Assembly (NCBI RefSeq): GCF_046195335.1
Contig: NZ_CP176093.1
DNA: 64,000 nt
From: Methanospirillum lacunae
GTDB taxonomy: Archaea > Halobacteriota > Methanomicrobia > Methanomicrobiales > Methanospirillaceae
Strand: one strand, 5' to 3'
The notes below the pieces were generated by a model. It saw nothing but the letters and a program-made list of their open reading frames with translations, was not told the origin of the DNA and did not search any database. Shown here piece after piece: positions 8,428 to 17,530 of the stretch. Numbering within the stretch: position 1 is the stretch's first letter; each line of letters begins with the position of its first letter. The position numbers were made by a program, and so were the translations under genes.

Positions 8428-10532
8428 ATGAATACAAAGGCTGATGACGAAAAAAAAAGATTCTCGATGTATTAAAAGAAGATCGTATTTCTCTATCAAT
8501 ATCAGCAATTGCACGTTTTACCGGAATTAACCGTCATACTGTTGCCCGTCATTTAGACCTGCTTGAACTACTGGGAAAGGTAAGAAAGATAGAGAAGGGA
8601 ACTGCGAAAAAATACTTATTAGTAAAGAATATCCCTGTATTCGGATTGATTGACATCAGCACTGATCTCATCATAATCTTAAATTCTAACTTAGTGGTCC
8701 AATATCTCAACGCAGCAGCATGCACATACTTTTCTGTATCGTTGAACAATTGCATAGGTGCCAATGTACATACATTAAAATTTTCATTATTATCAAAAAA
8801 TGAAGTAACCAGAGTATTAAGTTTTTTTTCATTTGATACATCAGAGATGGTTGTTGTTCAGGATTCCAACAATTTCTGGTTTGAGATTACAATTCTTCGA
8901 TTCTCTCTCCTTCATGCATCTAATCAGATAGCGATTATCTGTAAAAATATCACTGAAAAAAGAATCTCTGAAGAAGAATTGAGAATAACCCAGGAAAAAT
9001 ACGTCCATGCATTTCATGAATCTCCTAATGGCATAATAATGAGCGATTTAGAAACCGGTGAAATATTAGAAGTAAATATGTCATATTGTAATCTAATCGG
9101 GTATTCATCCACTGACTTAATAAGAAAGACTACAGTGGAATTAGGACTTTTACAATCACATACATTTCGCAAATCCATCATTCGAAATATCATAGAAAGC
9201 GGATTAAATCGATATAATTATGAACTGAAAATTGACAACCCAACCGGACGAATAATTGATGTATCCTGTTTTTCAAGCATTATTCACATGCAAAAGCGAA
9301 ACTGCATGCTTACAGTAATTCGGGATATTACTGAACAAAAGCAGGCAGCAGAGAGAATACGTAAAACTGATGAATTATATCACCTGGTTGCCGATAACAC
9401 CATGGATATTATCTGGCTCATGAATCCAATATCATTTTCATTGTCTTTCATTAGTCCCTCTGTCAACCGTTTACTAGGATGGACATCTGAACAGGTATTA
9501 CAGATGAATATTCGGGATCTTATTACGCAATCAACATACATGAGGATGATAGTAAAGGTCCGGCGTTATATAAAAGGTCACAACGAAGGAAAGTTTCCTG
9601 ACTTTTTTAGAGTTCGAATTTACTTTAAAAATTCTGATGGACTTATTGTGCCAACTGAGACCCTTATTTCATTTATTAAAGATAAAGCCGGTGAAATTAC
9701 CCAATTGTTAGGAGAGTCCAGGGATATTTCATACCGGCTTAAGATCGAAGAACAACTCAGACGATATAAACGGTATTATCATCTATTTGCAGATTCGACT
9801 TCAGATCTGGTATGGGTCATGGATCCTTCAACACGATTATTGAAATATATGAGCCCGTCATCCATATCCATGCTCGGATGGGAACCTTCTGAATTCTGTG
9901 AAAAACCAATTGAAGAATTTGTTTCCCATGAGATGCGTGAGGTTCTCATTTCCAGTTGTCAAAAACATTATCAGGAATTTCTCGACACAAATACGAGCAG
10001 GCAGTATATATGTGAATTACAAGTATTATCCAAATCCGGTAATGTTGTCTGGAACGAAATTATTTCTCATTATTACCGGAATGAAGAGACCGGGGCTATT
10101 GAGGTAATAGGGACATCACGAGATATCAATGAAAAGAAACGTTTGGGTATCAGGATAAGAGATCTTGAAGGAAATTTCAGGTTAATCTTTGACAATTTAA
10201 AACATATTATCTGGACGTTAGATTATCAATCCCGGGTAATTACATATGTAAGCCCTTTGCTATCTGGTTTTCTGGGGTATCAGCCAGACGAAATTACAGG
10301 CTATTCTTTATCTGATATTCATCCCAATATTCTCGAAAAAATTGGTCTAAATATTCTTATAAGACAGATTACTGAATACGAACTTGGAGATGAAACTGCT
10401 AAGTATCGGGAGACAACGTTTTTTTATAATCACCCAGACGGAAGCATAATGCCAAGAGAAATTATCACTGCACTCATCTTGATATCAGAGCAGAGACCGG
10501 TTCAAGCCGTCGGGATTCTTAAATCTGTGTAG
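8428..10532 (+). CDS. HTH-multi-PAS sensor/regulator, interrupted by a -1 shift in a poly-A run
   Basis: The uninterrupted frame from a TTG at 8646 encodes five PAS-like units (starting near residues 1, 115, 245, 370 and 510 of that frame; e.g. YHLVADNTMDIIWLMNP and YHLFADSTSDLVWVMDP) and no kinase or output domain. The same frame is open back to 8448 and encodes a winged helix (ILDVLKEDRISLSISAIARF, then TGINRHTVARHLDLL) but has no start codon. ATG 8428 (MNTKADDEKK) is one frame off, and the switch falls in nine consecutive A (8450-8458). Joined, they give one ~700-residue HTH-PAS protein. The cause may be a deletion, slippage, or a sequencing error. It is likely a ligand-responsive DNA-binding sensor. 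Confidence 0.75.
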
Positions 10533-10901
10533 AATCAAAAAATGTTTGAGAAAATGTAACTGAGTTCCATTTAAATATATAAAAAACCGTTAATTGAATC
10601 AAAAGACGTTTTCCAGTCATTTTTTTCTCGTTTCTAAATAGTCGTGATCGTTAGTTTTAATAGCAGGATGAATTGCCCATAGATTTGATTCCGGCCCAAT
10701 GATCAAAGAATATCGATTCAATTTGATCATCTCTTGAGAAAAGAGAATAATTAATCGATCATTTTTTATTAAACCATGTATACCTGACCAAGTTGCTAAA
10801 TAATCAATCCGGATTATCAGGACGATATTGCCGAAATATTCGAATATATATTCCCGGAAAAGTAACTCTAGTATGTAACAGGTGAAGTGCCTGTAACAAA
10901 A
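10533..10901. other. AT-rich gene-free stretch upstream of tRNA-Cys
   Basis: No convincing coding frame is seen on either strand. A TATA-like ATATATATTC at about 10843-10852 lies 50-60 bp before the tRNA gene and could be its promoter. Runs such as GATCATCTCTTGAG and TTTGATCATTT recur but form no clear structure. Otherwise I see nothing in it. Confidence 0.4.
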
Positions 10902-10972
10902 GCCAGAATGGCAGAGAGGCTATGCAGCTGACTGCAGATCAGCATAGCCCGGTTCAATTCCGGGTTCTGGCT
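10902..10972 (+). tRNA. tRNA-Cys (GCA)
   Basis: A complete cloverleaf can be folded. The acceptor is GCCAGAA/TTCTGGC (10902-10908 with 10965-10971). The anticodon stem is GCTGA/TCAGC with loop CTGCAGA, placing GCA at positions 34-36. The T arm is CCCGG-TTCAATT-CCGGG and the discriminator base is T. The D arm is short, giving about 71 nt; no intron is present and CCA is not encoded. In methanogens of this type tRNA-Cys is usually charged with phosphoserine by SepRS and converted by SepCysS, which is encoded at 33838-35205. Confidence 0.93.
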
Positions 10973-11244
10973 CTGAAATATCAACTACCATTACCGCTAT
11001 TTCCAAGTTCTGATCTTTGAATATCAAAAACATTATCGCGATTTTTTAGATCTTACCCAAACATCATCACTATCATCGCTACCCCGGGATACGACACAAA
11101 ATAACCATAAGAAGAAGAACCTCATCATAGTTGAGAAAATATTTCGCCTCACACTCGTCAAATTGAACTTGTTTTCTATCGTAACTCATGAATAAGGAGT
11201 AAACATTCAACAAGCTATTATCCTCAAAATTACGAACTCTGTAT

Positions 11245-11826
11245 ATGCAACGAGTAGATACCCGGATTCTGATCCTGATACTCTGTCTTATGGCAGTCAT
11301 ATTATCAGCCGGCTGCACAAATCCTGACACCGGGAACCAGACAACTTCAAAAACAACAACACCATCTACTCATGTAGCCCAATCAGGTAATGAGTCATCA
11401 TGGATGACCGTGCCAATAACTGATGTGATGACTGGAAAGCAGACAACCATTGAAGAACTGGCAGAAGAAGGGAAACCGGTAATAATTCATTCATTTGCAG
11501 TCTGGTGTCCGGCCTGTTCAATACAACTCCGTGAAACTGCAAAACTCCTCAAAGAAAACCCGGGAGCATACACAGTTCTTGGAATAGATCTTGATTCACG
11601 TGAAAATACTAATATGATCAAGAGTCACATTGAGAAAAACCAGTTTGTTGGAATGTACATTGCTGCTCCTATTGAACTAACAAAGGGCTTAGTCCAGACA
11701 GTAGGACCAAAAGTTGTACAGTCACTTCCACAGACTCTGATAATATGCAATAAAAAAATCACGTATGTGGGAGATGGTGCATTCCCTGAAGAAAAACTCA
11801 AATTAATCCTGTCAGAACTCTGTTAA
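11245..11826 (+). CDS. Lipoprotein thioredoxin-like (TlpA/redoxin) protein
   Basis: This 193-residue protein begins with a signal peptide that ends in a lipobox (ILSAGC), so it should be lipid-anchored outside the membrane. After a Thr/Ser-rich linker the thioredoxin fold has the redox motif VWCPAC (C-P-A-C, about residues 87-91), followed by TVLGIDLDSREN and, near the C terminus, LPQTLIICNKK with the cis-Pro-like LPQT. This suggests a thiol-disulfide reductant or cytochrome/metal-maturation role on the cell surface. The ATG at 11245 immediately precedes the signal peptide. The gene is isolated; the next gene is on the other strand. Confidence 0.88.
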   Translation: MQRVDTRILILILCLMAVILSAGCTNPDTGNQTTSKTTTPSTHVAQSGNESSWMTVPITDVMTGKQTTIEELAEEGKPVIIHSFAVWCPACSIQLRETAKLLKENPGAYTVLGIDLDSRENTNMIKSHIEKNQFVGMYIAAPIELTKGLVQTVGPKVVQSLPQTLIICNKKITYVGDGAFPEEKLKLILSELC

Positions 11827-11925
11827 TACACAAAAAAATAAAAATCCGGAAACATCCGGAACCTTTTTGCCTCGGCCTGATACACGAAATTATTCTGTCA
11901 GATATCGATAAAACTTCAAACAAAC

Positions 11926-12198
11926 CTATCCACCCGATACGGGGGGAAAGAGTTTTATTTCATCACCATCATGAACCGGTGTTGAAAGACCATCAAGATC
12001 TTTAAACCCTGTCCCATTCACCAGGATATTCACGTACCGCTTCAATTCTCCATCCTGAAACAGAAGGGCAGAAAGACCCGGATACCGACTCGTCAATTCA
12101 GTTATAATATCCTGTACAGTCTTGACATTGTCAAGTTCAACGTCTTTTACACCGGCTGTTTCCCGGTAATTTGCAAACAGAATTACTTTAAGAGTCAT
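11926..12198 (-). CDS. MoaD/SAMP-type ubiquitin-like sulfur-carrier protein
   Basis: This 90-residue beta-grasp protein starts MTLKVILFANYRETAG and ends LFPPVSGG. The terminal Gly-Gly is the adenylation and thiocarboxylation or conjugation site used by MoaD, ThiS and archaeal SAMPs. It lies 27 bp downstream of the E1-like ThiF gene on the same strand, so the pair should form a sulfur-transfer (or protein-modifying) couple. Whether it serves molybdopterin synthesis, tRNA thiolation or a special thio-cofactor cannot be told; no MoaE is in the window. Confidence 0.9.
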   Translation of the reverse strand: MTLKVILFANYRETAGVKDVELDNVKTVQDIITELTSRYPGLSALLFQDGELKRYVNILVNGTGFKDLDGLSTPVHDGDEIKLFPPVSGG

Positions 12199-12225
12199 AA
12201 TTATCGCCTATGTATCTTCTCTTAT

Positions 12226-12963
12226 CTATTTCAGATGTGAGCATGCAGGGCAGTGGGGATTTCGGACGATTGGAATTTCATGAAATTCCAGGTACTCTCC
12301 ATCATATATCACCATACGGTTTAAAGCGAGTTGACCCACTCCAGTAATGGCCTTGATAGCTTCAGTCACCTGCAGCGTTCCAAGCACACCTGGCGTTGCT
12401 CCTAGTACCGGAAAGACTTCTTTTGGAGGAGCTTCGGGTACAAGACATTCAAGACACGGGGTTTTTCCAGGAATAATTGTTGTTAGCCGGCCTTCCAGAC
12501 CCCAAACAGAAGCATGGATAAAGGGAATATTGTGATGAATTGCTGCTTTATTGAGAAGATACCTGGTTGGATAGTTATCTAGGGCATCAATGATGATATC
12601 AGCGCCCTTCGTGATATCCAGGTAATTATCCTCATCTATCTTCTCCTGAAGAGCTGTTACTTTAAGAGAGGGATTAATGCCTGCAAGTTTTACACTGGCG
12701 CTCTTGACTTTATACTGGTCAACATTCTCATCCCAGTGTAATATCTGGCGGTTCAGGTTAGACAGGTCAACAACATCCATGTCCACAATCACAAGATGAC
12801 CAACTCCTGCTACTGCAAGATACGTTGCAACCGGACTTCCAAGCCCGCCACATCCTGCAATAAACACAGTGGCATCTTTCAGTTTCTCCTGCCCGGCATC
12901 ACCAAATCCACGAATCAGAATTTGGCGATTATATCGCTTTTGATCGTACGGTGTCAATGTCAT
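12226..12963 (-). CDS. ThiF/MoeB/HesA-type E1-like adenylyltransferase
   Basis: This 245-residue protein has an N-terminal RYNRQIL box, the nucleotide-binding glycine loop GCGGLGSPVATYLA (~35-48) and the DMDVVDLSNLNRQ segment that positions ATP-Mg. There are two CxxC zinc pairs (CLEC near 172 and CPAC near 240). These are all hallmarks of MoeB/ThiF enzymes that adenylate the C-terminal Gly-Gly of a ubiquitin-like partner, encoded directly downstream at 11926-12198. Upstream and on the same strand, 72 bp away, is the operon with an ABC ATPase, a GTPase, an Fe-S protein and a binding protein. No rhodanese domain is fused. Confidence 0.92.
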   Translation of the reverse strand: MTLTPYDQKRYNRQILIRGFGDAGQEKLKDATVFIAGCGGLGSPVATYLAVAGVGHLVIVDMDVVDLSNLNRQILHWDENVDQYKVKSASVKLAGINPSLKVTALQEKIDEDNYLDITKGADIIIDALDNYPTRYLLNKAAIHHNIPFIHASVWGLEGRLTTIIPGKTPCLECLVPEAPPKEVFPVLGATPGVLGTLQVTEAIKAITGVGQLALNRMVIYDGEYLEFHEIPIVRNPHCPACSHLK

Positions 12964-13035
12964 ACAAACAAGTCAGTACTATGAGTTCCGTGATGATCCA
13001 TAAAATCCCGGTGATCCGGGCAAATGTTGACATCA

Positions 13036-13986
13036 TCACCACCTCTGATATTCATAAATTCCGTCCCGATAATGGTGCCCTGCCAGATGAATCGCATTCA
13101 CCGCTGTCAGATCAAAGATCTCATCCGGAGAGATGCAATGTTCAGTTGAGCCAAGGGTATAGAGTGTGTGAGAAAACTCATCTGTAGAGTTGAGATATTC
13201 CAAAGGAAGGGCAGCACAATAATGCGGAGATATCCTATATGCTTCTTCTACAAAGGCTTTATCAACAAATCCACAGGTATCTGCAACAATTTTCGCACAT
13301 TCCCCTGGATTTTTGCGTATCATCTGGCATGCATCTTCATGTGCCCTTATAAATGCTGGAACAATGTTTCCCCGGCTTATCAGATCATCGGTTGCAACAA
13401 TCCCATAACTTGGGTTGAACGGCCATATGTCCTCGGCAGGAACAACAATATGTGCAGAGCCATACCGTCGAGCTGCAACCGCAAGAGCAGGAGTTCCTGC
13501 TGCTGCTGCTATCTCCCCATCTTCAAGAGCATCATGAAGAAAATCAGCCCATGCATAATTTTTTACCTGGACTGTGTTTTTTCCATATCTGGAAAGAAGA
13601 TTTCTCACAATGATATCATGGATAGAACCTTTTGGAGGGGTTCCGATGCATTTTCCTGCAAACTGATCGAGAAAACCATTCATGCCAGAAAATGAACTGA
13701 GAGGGAGTATAGAAGGACCCGCAATGATCACTGTGCCTTCAATATGACCTCCGGCAACGCATCGTGCCTGAAGTCCCCGGTCCAGACCTATAATAAAAGG
13801 AGGAAGACCAATATACGCAATATCAAGGTTTCCTTTCTCCATTGCTCTGATTATATCAGGGCCTGATGGAAAAAGAGTCCACTCGGCTTGAATCTGATTT
13901 TTTTCCAGCAGATCAGTGCCCATTAAAATGAAAGCCGTATGGTATACTGTTGAAAGATGACCAATACGGATTCGATGAAGTGTCAT
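13036..13986 (-). CDS. Signal-less periplasmic-binding-protein-like (SsuA/NMT1-type) protein
   Basis: This 316-residue protein has the type II substrate-binding fold of nitrate/sulfonate/thiamine-precursor binding proteins: IRIGHLSTVYHTAF at the N terminus, DIIRAMEKGNLDIAYIGLPP, a central GTPPKGSIHDIIVRN and AAAAGTPALAVAARR. There is no signal peptide or lipobox, so it should be cytoplasmic, and no permease gene is near. It may therefore sense or bind a ligand, or act as an enzyme or chaperone, rather than feed a transporter. It lies between the Fe-S protein (9 bp upstream) and the ThiF gene. A second protein of this superfamily, with a signal peptide, is at 22814. Confidence 0.75.
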   Translation of the reverse strand: MTLHRIRIGHLSTVYHTAFILMGTDLLEKNQIQAEWTLFPSGPDIIRAMEKGNLDIAYIGLPPFIIGLDRGLQARCVAGGHIEGTVIIAGPSILPLSSFSGMNGFLDQFAGKCIGTPPKGSIHDIIVRNLLSRYGKNTVQVKNYAWADFLHDALEDGEIAAAAGTPALAVAARRYGSAHIVVPAEDIWPFNPSYGIVATDDLISRGNIVPAFIRAHEDACQMIRKNPGECAKIVADTCGFVDKAFVEEAYRISPHYCAALPLEYLNSTDEFSHTLYTLGSTEHCISPDEIFDLTAVNAIHLAGHHYRDGIYEYQRW

Positions 13987-13995
13987 AAGAATATA

Positions 13996-14610
13996 TCAGA
14001 GAATCCTGATATCCTCCACACGGACGTGAATACCGTCCTTTTTCTGAAGAACCATGTTCACAAGAGCCGTGTGTGCGAGATCGATCATACAATAACCAGG
14101 AAGGAAATACTGCCTGATTCCCAGAATCGGTGGTCGCTTTATCGGCTCTGCAATACCTTCAAAGGCATGGACATGGTATGCCTGAACATCATGTGGCTCT
14201 TCTGACCGAGCTGCCAGGGGACCAACTGTGTGACATTCAAGAACACCGGTTACCGGATTTGCAGACAGGACCCTGAGTGCATGATACAGCGGACAACCAG
14301 GACCTGCCGGCCTTCCGGTAATTAAATCTCCAGCCTTGATATCCCATTTCTCGACAAGGTCTGCTCTGAATGGCACCACAAATTTCCGTGCAGATGGTTC
14401 ACCGGGAAAAGCCTTCAATACAAAATCATACTCTTTCCCTGTGACATCAACTCCGGAATAGGAGACTGTTCTGGCAGTATGTTCTGATGCAGTCACTGAA
14501 TACGGGCAGTCTTCCTTTGATCGCTCACCAGTTATGAGAGCCTTTGAAAATTCGACACAAGTGGAGAAACCACATGCACCACAATCCCTGCCTGGAGGTT
14601 GCCAGACCAT
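13996..14610 (-). CDS. CGxCG-type [4Fe-4S] domain protein of unknown function
   Basis: This 204-residue protein begins MVWQPPGRDCGACGFSTCVE and continues to DCPYS. The C-x2-C-x4-C...C pattern is the [4Fe-4S] site seen in RnfB and in the corrinoid Fe-S subunit of acetyl-CoA synthase. The remaining ~160 residues (FVVPFRADLVEKWDIKAGD, then GRPAGPGCPLYHALRVLS) do not match a family I can name. The start codon is preceded by GGGGTGA inside the end of the GTPase gene, 6 bp away. It lies in the operon ATPase, GTPase, Fe-S, binding protein. Possible roles: metallocentre chaperone or electron donor. Confidence 0.75.
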   Translation of the reverse strand: MVWQPPGRDCGACGFSTCVEFSKALITGERSKEDCPYSVTASEHTARTVSYSGVDVTGKEYDFVLKAFPGEPSARKFVVPFRADLVEKWDIKAGDLITGRPAGPGCPLYHALRVLSANPVTGVLECHTVGPLAARSEEPHDVQAYHVHAFEGIAEPIKRPPILGIRQYFLPGYCMIDLAHTALVNMVLQKKDGIHVRVEDIRIL

Positions 14611-14615
14611 CTTGT

Positions 14616-15323
14616 TCAGTCACCCCGGTAGATAGGTTCTGCATTGTCAAGGGTTCTGATGATTCCAAAGTGATTTTTCCATCCAATCTCTTTCTTACCG
14701 ATGCAGACTGTACAGACTCCAAGTGGCGAAGTTCCACGGAGTGTAACAGTTCCCGCATCCTCGACATCAGGGAATGATCTGATCTTGTTTATCAGGAACC
14801 GCAGACCTGATCCCTGCAGTGCATTTGTCTCAATTATCTCAATTTCTGGAGAAGCAGAGAGAATACCCTCACGGTACACTTCCTTTTCAGCCTGTGAAAC
14901 AAGATCAACTTTGGTGACTACCGCAACATCAGCAAGAGCAATCATCGGAGCCATCTTGAGTGGTGCCTTGCTTCCTGATACTGCCGAGAGAACCACTACA
15001 CCAAATGACTGGGTAGTATATGGTGTGCAACGCAGGCACAGTCCTGCACTCTCGACAATTAACAGGTCTGACTCCACAGCCACAGCCCAGGCAAGGGCAT
15101 CGGCAAGCACGAGGATACCCATGTGATCAGGACAGACATCCCCAGAGTAGGTTTTACGGGTTGGAATGCCAAACTCTTCCCGGAGTTCTTCATCCTCAAA
15201 AGCTCTCACAACATCAATCTTCAGGTATGACGGCTTGAATTCTCCAGAGAGTTCCTTTATAACCTGCCTGATAACTGCAGTTTTTCCAACGCTCGGTGGT
15301 CCTGCGACAATAAGAAGTTTCAT
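14616..15323 (-). CDS. HypB/UreG/CobW-like SIMIBI GTPase
   Basis: This 235-residue P-loop NTPase has Walker A GPPSVGKTAVIRQV (~8-21), a Walker B-type region LLIVESAGLCLRC and the NKxD-like guanine motif VVTKVDLVSQ (~143-152). This is the layout of HypB/UreG metallochaperone GTPases that load nickel into hydrogenase and urease. The CLRCTPY and VCTVCIG cysteine pairs could bind metal. Its ATG overlaps the stop of the ABC ATPase gene by 4 bp and the Fe-S gene follows 6 bp later, so the three are tightly coupled. The target metalloenzyme is unknown; no hydrogenase gene is nearby. Confidence 0.85.
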   Translation of the reverse strand: MKLLIVAGPPSVGKTAVIRQVIKELSGEFKPSYLKIDVVRAFEDEELREEFGIPTRKTYSGDVCPDHMGILVLADALAWAVAVESDLLIVESAGLCLRCTPYTTQSFGVVVLSAVSGSKAPLKMAPMIALADVAVVTKVDLVSQAEKEVYREGILSASPEIEIIETNALQGSGLRFLINKIRSFPDVEDAGTVTLRGTSPLGVCTVCIGKKEIGWKNHFGIIRTLDNAEPIYRGD

Positions 15324-16123
15324 GCTGTCACCTTTGCTTTTGAAACGATCACCGGTGAATCAGAAAACCGCTCTCCGTTCCTGAGTTTTTCTCTGATATC
15401 AGAGACATATTGATCAATATCTGAAAGATTTCTGACAAGAGCCTGTTCGGATCCTGCCGGGTAAATAACCTCACGAACTGCCCCATTTTGCATGACAATT
15501 CTCCGGTCAGTGCTCAGAGCAAGCAGAGGATCATGTGTAACCAGGATTACAGCACGACGATGTTCTTTGATCCGGCTGATAACCCGTTCCTTGGCAATAC
15601 CTGCATTCTCAACTTCGTCCAGAAGAAGAATGGGAGCGTCACCAATACGAATGGCATCTGCGATAAAGAGCGAACGGGTCTGACCTCCTGACAGGGCCGT
15701 CATTCGGTACTGCGGGAGAATCTTCTCACCGGTGAACTCATTTGCAAGTTCAATGGTTTCAAGAAGAACTGACTGATCTGCAATTCCCCTGGCCTTCATG
15801 TGAACAGCGAGAAAATCGACAACTTTCAGATCTGCTATACACCGGTTATTCTGAGTAATCATAACAATCGGCTTTTTTGCAGGATTTCGAACCATCTCTT
15901 CCGGTGGTTCAGCACCATTAATTCTGATAGTTCTTCGGGTGACTGTATCTCCCTGCGCCAGGACTTCAATGTCATTAATGAAAGCGGATTTGCCCGATCC
16001 GGTTGATCCAACAATGGATACAGAGTCACCAGGCTGAATATCAATCCGGTCAAAAAATTCCTCCTGGCCATCTCTGCTCCGGCCTGGCAGGATTGTGATG
16101 ATATAATTCTGGAGAGATTCCAT
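15320..16123 (-). CDS. Stand-alone ABC-type ATPase
   Basis: This 267-residue ABC ATPase has Walker A GSTGSGKS (~37-44), the Q-loop MITQNNR, the signature ALSGGQTRS, Walker B APILLLDEVENAG and the switch His in ILVTHDPLL. The Walker B Glu is kept, so it should hydrolyse ATP. There is no permease gene in the operon, and the partners downstream are a GTPase, an Fe-S protein and a cytoplasmic binding-protein-like protein. It may therefore work as a soluble ATPase, as component A2 does in methyl-coenzyme M reductase activation, rather than in transport; this is inference. It is the promoter-proximal gene of the minus-strand operon. Confidence 0.85.
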   Translation of the reverse strand: MESLQNYIITILPGRSRDGQEEFFDRIDIQPGDSVSIVGSTGSGKSAFINDIEVLAQGDTVTRRTIRINGAEPPEEMVRNPAKKPIVMITQNNRCIADLKVVDFLAVHMKARGIADQSVLLETIELANEFTGEKILPQYRMTALSGGQTRSLFIADAIRIGDAPILLLDEVENAGIAKERVISRIKEHRRAVILVTHDPLLALSTDRRIVMQNGAVREVIYPAGSEQALVRNLSDIDQYVSDIREKLRNGERFSDSPVIVSKAKVTA

Positions 16124-16168
16124 GAAGTACCGTCTATGTCCATAGATATAAGAGAAGAGAAAGTGGCA

Positions 16169-16222
16169 ATAAAATTATCCCATTAAGGAAGATATATACA
16201 ATAAATTTATCCTATTGAGAAA
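16169..16222. promoter_or_regulatory. Imperfect tandem repeat upstream of the ABC ATPase operon
   Basis: Two similar 22-bp stretches start at 16169 (ATAAAATTATCCCATTAAGG...) and 16201 (ATAAATTTATCCTATTGAGA...). They are 32 bp apart, about three helical turns, and match at about 17 of 22 positions. A GTGGCAAT word also occurs at 16163 and 16230. They lie 46-100 bp upstream of the ATPase start at 16123 on the minus strand, so they may be paired regulator-binding sites around the operon promoter. Confidence 0.4.
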
Positions 16223-16306
16223 AATATTGTGGCAATTTGATTATTGTCAGACGTTAGGTAATGCAGGCTGGCAATCTGCAACTATCAGAAAAATAGGTTT
16301 GAAAAT

Positions 16307-17119
16307 TTAAACGGGAGTCACAGCCTTGACTATCATTATCAGGGCCATTAGTCCCACCGAGACACCTAGCATCCATCTGATCGTCACGGGGGAAAAATAG
16401 GGAGATAACCTAACACCGATTGCGGCACCTAAAAAGACTCCAATTGCAGTACTAAAGAGAAAAGGAAGACTCACGTGACCAAGACAAAGACTGGTTGCAG
16501 CAGCTCCTGATGAGGTTATTATGATAGATGCAAGGGAGATGATGACCGCCTCATGGATCTGAATTTTTCTGGTAATCAGTGCAGGAACGAAGATTATCCC
16601 TCCTGAAATCCCGGTTAAACCACTAACCAGTCCCCCAAGACATCCAATAGAATACAGAAAGCGATTTGTGATACACTTCTTTCGAACATTTTTTTCTGAT
16701 TCCTGATGCCGATTACTTGACAAAATCTTCAACCAGACATATGTACCTTCATTCCAGAGCGTAAGTCTGAATGCCATGATCAGAAGAAATAACCCAAATA
16801 TACCAGTTAATGCCCATCCTTGTAAAAATTGAACACTATATGAACTCAAAATAGATGCCGGAAGAGAAAATATAATTATTCGAAAAATGATTGAAAGATG
16901 CTCCTTTACTTTATCAAACTGAAAAAGAGTTGCAGATAGTGTGGTACATATTGTAGCTGTAATACTAGTTCCAACAGCGATTTCTGGAGTAAGGCTAAAA
17001 ACCAGCGTATACATCGGAACGAGGATAAACCCGCCACCAAGACCGATGAGTACAGATAGAATTCCCACAAATAGTGACCCGATTCCAGCAAGAATAAGAT
17101 CTGGTGAAAGATATATCAT
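16307..17119 (-). CDS. TSUP (TauE/SafE) family membrane transporter
   Basis: This 270-residue protein is almost wholly hydrophobic with about eight membrane helices arranged as two repeats. Each half carries the TSUP pattern: GLGGGFILVPMYTLVF with AVGTSITATICTT in the first, and GLTGISGGIIFVPALI with a following SxxI stretch in the second. Family members export sulfite, sulfoacetate or related anions, or take up sulfur compounds; the substrate here is not determined. The surrounding sulfur-related genes and the orphan sulfonate-type binding protein make a sulfur anion plausible. The start at 17119 precedes the first helix directly. Confidence 0.88.
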   Translation of the reverse strand: MIYLSPDLILAGIGSLFVGILSVLIGLGGGFILVPMYTLVFSLTPEIAVGTSITATICTTLSATLFQFDKVKEHLSIIFRIIIFSLPASILSSYSVQFLQGWALTGIFGLFLLIMAFRLTLWNEGTYVWLKILSSNRHQESEKNVRKKCITNRFLYSIGCLGGLVSGLTGISGGIIFVPALITRKIQIHEAVIISLASIIITSSGAAATSLCLGHVSLPFLFSTAIGVFLGAAIGVRLSPYFSPVTIRWMLGVSVGLMALIMIVKAVTPV

Positions 17120-17373
17120 GGCACCAAGGGTTTTTAACAGGAATTATTACTGATTTTAAACGAATGGACTTTTTTTTAAACCGGAAGAGAAGGATAACTC
17201 CATCCGGCTTATAATGCAAAGGCGACTGATCCGAGGTAACGCAACGGCATAGATACATCCAGAGCCGATATCTGCGATGTTCAGATACGACCAGTTGAAT
17301 ATTGATAATCCCGGGGTCCAGTCCGGGATCATCCCTTAGAGGTGTGATGTTCTGTGATGAGTGAAAACGTCTT

Positions 17374-17514
17374 TCAGTGGTGACAGTAATCTCCTCTGAT
17401 AAGTTCCCACGGGTAGATATATGCAATCATGTTATCTCCTGCATCCAGGAATGATTCAGGAGAATCACGGGCAGATAGCGTATATGCTCCCGCTCTGGAT
17501 TTGACATAATTCAT
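17374..17514 (-). CDS. Small 46-residue protein of unknown function
   Basis: An ATG at 17514 preceded by AGGAG (9 nt upstream) begins MNYVKSRAGAYTLSARDSPE and the frame ends IYPWELIRGDYCHH at 17374. A longer in-frame start at 17601 has no such site and would place the operator at 17531-17544 inside the gene, so the short form is preferred. No family is recognised. The C-terminal CHH could bind metal. A TTCACGATTGTGAA palindrome lies 16-30 bp upstream, the same element found before SepCysS and others, which supports a real regulated gene. Moderate-to-low certainty because of its size. Confidence 0.4.
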   Translation of the reverse strand: MNYVKSRAGAYTLSARDSPESFLDAGDNMIAYIYPWELIRGDYCHH

Positions 17515-17530
17515 GAAATCTCTCCTGTGA

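Noticed and set aside
8202..8444. 80-codon frame after cheW
   Set aside because: AT-rich low-complexity composition, no site before the start, and it runs into the start of the HTH-PAS gene; likely chance.
10533..10901. Small RNA gene upstream of tRNA-Cys
   Set aside because: No stable fold or conserved box could be recognised by eye.
16201..16222. Possible CRISPR-like repeat before the ATPase operon
   Set aside because: Only two imperfect copies with no regular spacers and no cas genes in the window; better read as regulatory.
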